Source: Firmicutes bacterium CAG:534 (lineage in GTDB: Bacteria > Bacillota > Clostridia > Lachnospirales > Lachnospiraceae). From it: a stretch of 49,855 nucleotides of DNA. A model generated the notes under the pieces. The model had not been told where the DNA came from. It saw only the letters and a list, made by a program, of their open reading frames with translations, and ran no database searches. The position numbers and the translations under genes are program-made. Shown one piece after another: positions 48,179-49,855 of the stretch. Position 1 is the first letter of the stretch; the number at the start of each line of letters is the position of its first letter. Location of the stretch: NCBI GenBank assembly GCA_000436115.1, contig FR894521.1:1-49855 (forward strand). The letters are read 5' to 3'.

Positions 48179-48228
48179 GAAAAGAAAAATAGCTTTCTTT
48201 TTGCATAAAATTACGTTATAATTAATAC

Positions 48229-48250
48229 TATATTATTTTAGAATAATATA
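48229..48250 (+). promoter_or_regulatory. Palindromic operator candidate before the ArsR-type gene
   Basis: TATATTATT and AATAATATA form a perfect 9-bp inverted repeat around TTAG, 26 bases before the ATG. A TATAAT lies at 48217-48222 with a poor -35. The position is suited to autoregulation. Confidence 0.55.
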
Positions 48251-48276
48251 AAGGATAGAGACTTAAGGAGGCACAT

Positions 48277-49197
48277 ATGCTGCATATTAAATCGCTTGAT
48301 GAAGGACTTGAGCTTTTCAAAACGCTTGGATCCAGTGTGCGTATTGACATTATAAAGATTTTGATGAAGAACTCCCACATGAATATGAACGAGCTGGCTT
48401 CGGAGCTGAATATTACCAACGGTGCCCTGACCAGTCATATTAAAAAGCTGGAGGACTGTGGAATTGTAAACATTACAATTGAGTCAGAGGGGCATGGCAA
48501 CCAGAAAATATGCTCGGTCTGCCTCGACAAAATACTGATCGATCTTGAGCCGCCGGAAAAGCCTCAGAATACTTATTTTACCAACATTAAAATTGGACAT
48601 TACACAAACTATGAGGTATATCCCACCTGTGGCCTGGCTTCGGCAACGGCCCTGATCGGGGAAGTGGATGATCCGCGCTATTTTACCCATCCCGACCGCT
48701 ACAATGCCGACATCCTCTGGTTTACAAAGGGATATGTAGAATATGCGATTCCCAATTTTATCCCATCCCAGCAAAAGATCGACCAGATTTCCATTTCTGC
48801 GGAGCTCGGAAGTGAAGCGCCGGGAATCAATGAGATCTGGCCGTCAGATGTTTCCTTTTATTTGAATGATGTTTTTATCGGCAGTTGGACAAGCCCGGGA
48901 GATTTTGGGGAAACAAAGGGGATCTTTACGCCGGGCTGGTGGTATCCGAACTGGAATCAGTATGGAATGCTGAAGCTTCTGGTGATTAACAATAAGGGAA
49001 CCTTTATTGACGGGTTGCAGATGTCGGATGTGAGTATCAAGGATCTGAACCTGACAGATCGAAGCGCTATCAGGTTCAGACTTGCCGTTAATGATGATGC
49101 GGAGCATGTGGGCGGTTTGACGATCTATGGAAAGAATTTCGGAAATTATAATCAGAATATTGATGTGAAGATCAATTACAGCCCTCTTGCAGAGTAA
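48277..49197 (+). CDS. ArsR-type winged-helix regulator with beta-rich C-terminal domain
   Basis: A 306-residue protein. The N-terminal 75 residues are an ArsR-type winged helix (LFKTLGSSVRIDIIKIL, MNELASELNITNGALTSHIK, KLEDCGIVNITIESEGHG). The remaining 220 residues are unusual for ArsR: a short Cys-containing linker followed by a Trp/Tyr/Asn-rich beta domain (VSFYLNDVFIGSWTSPGDFG, PGWWYPNWNQYGMLKLLVIN) reminiscent of carbohydrate-binding sandwiches. This suggests direct sensing of a sugar or glycoside; ligand unknown. AAGGAGG precedes the ATG. It follows the GH27 pseudogene in the same direction and is the natural candidate for its regulator. No metal-sensing CxC motif is present. Confidence 0.85.
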   Translation: MLHIKSLDEGLELFKTLGSSVRIDIIKILMKNSHMNMNELASELNITNGALTSHIKKLEDCGIVNITIESEGHGNQKICSVCLDKILIDLEPPEKPQNTYFTNIKIGHYTNYEVYPTCGLASATALIGEVDDPRYFTHPDRYNADILWFTKGYVEYAIPNFIPSQQKIDQISISAELGSEAPGINEIWPSDVSFYLNDVFIGSWTSPGDFGETKGIFTPGWWYPNWNQYGMLKLLVINNKGTFIDGLQMSDVSIKDLNLTDRSAIRFRLAVNDDAEHVGGLTIYGKNFGNYNQNIDVKINYSPLAE

Positions 49198-49205
49198 TAT
49201 AAGGA

Positions 49206-49244
49206 AGCCGGATAACCGGCTCCGGGAACGAAGGAGCGGTTTTT
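49206..49244. terminator. Overlapping hairpins between convergent genes
   Basis: AGCCGG/CCGGCT (49206-49221) and CCGGCTCC/GGAGCGG (49216-49239, one bulge, followed by five T) overlap, so they can terminate the minus- and plus-strand genes respectively. Confidence 0.65.
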
Positions 49245-49246
49245 GC

Positions 49247-49834
49247 TTACAGCTTCTGCCCACATTCTGAGCAGAAGGCGCTTCCTTCCGTAACAGGAGC
49301 TCCGCAGTTCGGACATGTGTTGTTGAGCCTTGTTCCGCAATGATTGCAGAATTTGGAGCCTGCGGAAATCTGCCCCTTGCATTTAGGACAAATGACCATT
49401 CCACTTGCGACGGCGGGGCCGGCGCTGTTTACCACGACAGTTTTTCCACCGGACATAATGCAGCTCTCAATTACCTGGAAGATTTCAGCAGGAAGTTTCT
49501 GCTGTTTAAAGGCTCCCATTCCCGCTGTTATTGCCAGAGGCCATGCGAGGAACAGACCTACGGCTCCGGCGCCGATTTTATCTGACCACTGCCCTTCACC
49601 AACCGTGACATTCAGCTGATTTCCGACCACTGTGAGCTGGACGCTGATTGCCAGCCGCATTCCGGTTAAGGTTTTCCAGCCGTCCTTGGGCTGGCTTGCC
49701 TGCATGGTATAACCGTCTGTTGTTTTGGTGCTTTGAACCTCCATGCCTTTTTCTGTTTGAAAAAAATTGCCAAGCCGTGAAACGATGGTTTGTACATCTG
49801 TGCCGCTTAACATGAAAACTCTTGATTCAGACAT
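49247..49834 (-). CDS. Membrane protein with double zinc ribbon
   Basis: A 195-residue protein. The N-terminal 85 residues form a small alpha/beta domain (FFQTEKGMEVQSTKTTDGYT) of unknown function. One hydrophobic segment (about residues 90-110, GAGAVGLFLAWPLAITAGMG) follows. The C-terminus has two zinc ribbons with CPKCKGQ ... CNHCGT and CPNCGAP ... CSECGQ, eight Cys in all. Similar proteins occur widely in Clostridia without known function. The ATG at 49834 is chosen because GAGGA of the leader repeat lies just before it; the ATG at 49846 is part of that repeat. It is convergent with the ArsR-type gene. Confidence 0.85.
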   Translation of the reverse strand: MSESRVFMLSGTDVQTIVSRLGNFFQTEKGMEVQSTKTTDGYTMQASQPKDGWKTLTGMRLAISVQLTVVGNQLNVTVGEGQWSDKIGAGAVGLFLAWPLAITAGMGAFKQQKLPAEIFQVIESCIMSGGKTVVVNSAGPAVASGMVICPKCKGQISAGSKFCNHCGTRLNNTCPNCGAPVTEGSAFCSECGQKL

Positions 49835-49839
49835 TTTTA

Positions 49840-49855
49840 TCCTCATTTCTGCGCA
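49840..49855 (-). repeat. Leader repeat TGCGCAGAAATGAGGA, copy 3 (zinc-ribbon gene)
   Basis: An exact minus-strand copy of the 16-base element, 5 bases before the start codon. It reaches the window edge, so any upstream stem-loop cannot be seen. Confidence 0.85.

Overview
The window is a stretch of chromosome from a low-to-mid GC, spore-forming anaerobe of the Clostridia, most likely Lachnospiraceae. The evidence is a SipL-type SPOCS/LysM spore-morphogenesis protein, a Csp-like S8 protein, a DUF1934 protein, a SufCBDSU operon with SufU, class 1B dihydroorotate dehydrogenase with PyrK, strong AGGAGG-type ribosome sites, and a textbook motility-sigma (sigma-D) promoter. The species cannot be fixed from the sequence. 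No tRNA, rRNA, CRISPR array or intact transposon was seen, and no gene-free stretch exceeds about 215 bases.

Positions 1-21600 form a cell-surface polysaccharide region on the plus strand. A membrane-anchored GH25 muramidase (start outside the window) is followed by dTDP-rhamnose genes rfbB, rfbA and rfbC (no rfbD in view), an ABC-2 permease, an ATPase with a Wzt-type C-terminal carbohydrate-binding domain, a methyltransferase fused to an APH/WbdD-like kinase, and two large multidomain GT2 glycosyltransferases. A phospho-sugar mutase with its own promoter, further GT2 enzymes, a WcaJ-type sugar-phosphate transferase, an LCP ligase and a last rhamnosyltransferase-like GT2 follow. The order of permease, Wzt with C-terminal domain, then methyltransferase-kinase is the logic of the E. 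coli O8/O9a chain-termination export system. I regard it as the most interesting system here: a predicted Gram-positive capped-chain, ABC-exported rhamnose polymer.

Positions 21700-34950 hold mainly housekeeping genes: htrA, a PrcB-like lipoprotein, pyrC-pyrK-pyrD, sipL, two minus-strand genes (a small sigma-D-controlled protein and an acyltransferase), a DUF438/hemerythrin/PAS protein, ispE with a GntR/FCD regulator, murI and a DUF1934 protein. Two control regions stand out. The sipL ribosome site lies inside a terminator-like hairpin whose loop contains a sigma-E-like promoter. Two TTGTAT-type palindromes lie before ispE-gntR.

Positions 34980-46365 carry a minus-strand membrane protein, then a protein-quality and cell-envelope operon (trigger-factor-like lipoprotein, CwlO-like NlpC/P60 hydrolase, a ClpX variant), a Csp-like S8 protein whose catalytic Ser aligns with Gly, and the SufCBDSU iron-sulfur cluster operon behind a possible Rrf2-type operator.

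Positions 46366-49855 look like a decaying alpha-galactoside locus: a truncated YesM-like sensor kinase, a GH27 alpha-galactosidase interrupted by one in-frame TAG, an ArsR-type regulator with a beta-rich ligand-type domain, and a zinc-ribbon protein. A 16-base leader, TGCGCAGAAATGAGGA, lies exactly 5 bases before the start codons of sufC, the GH27 gene and the zinc-ribbon gene, and appears to be a repeated translation-initiation element.
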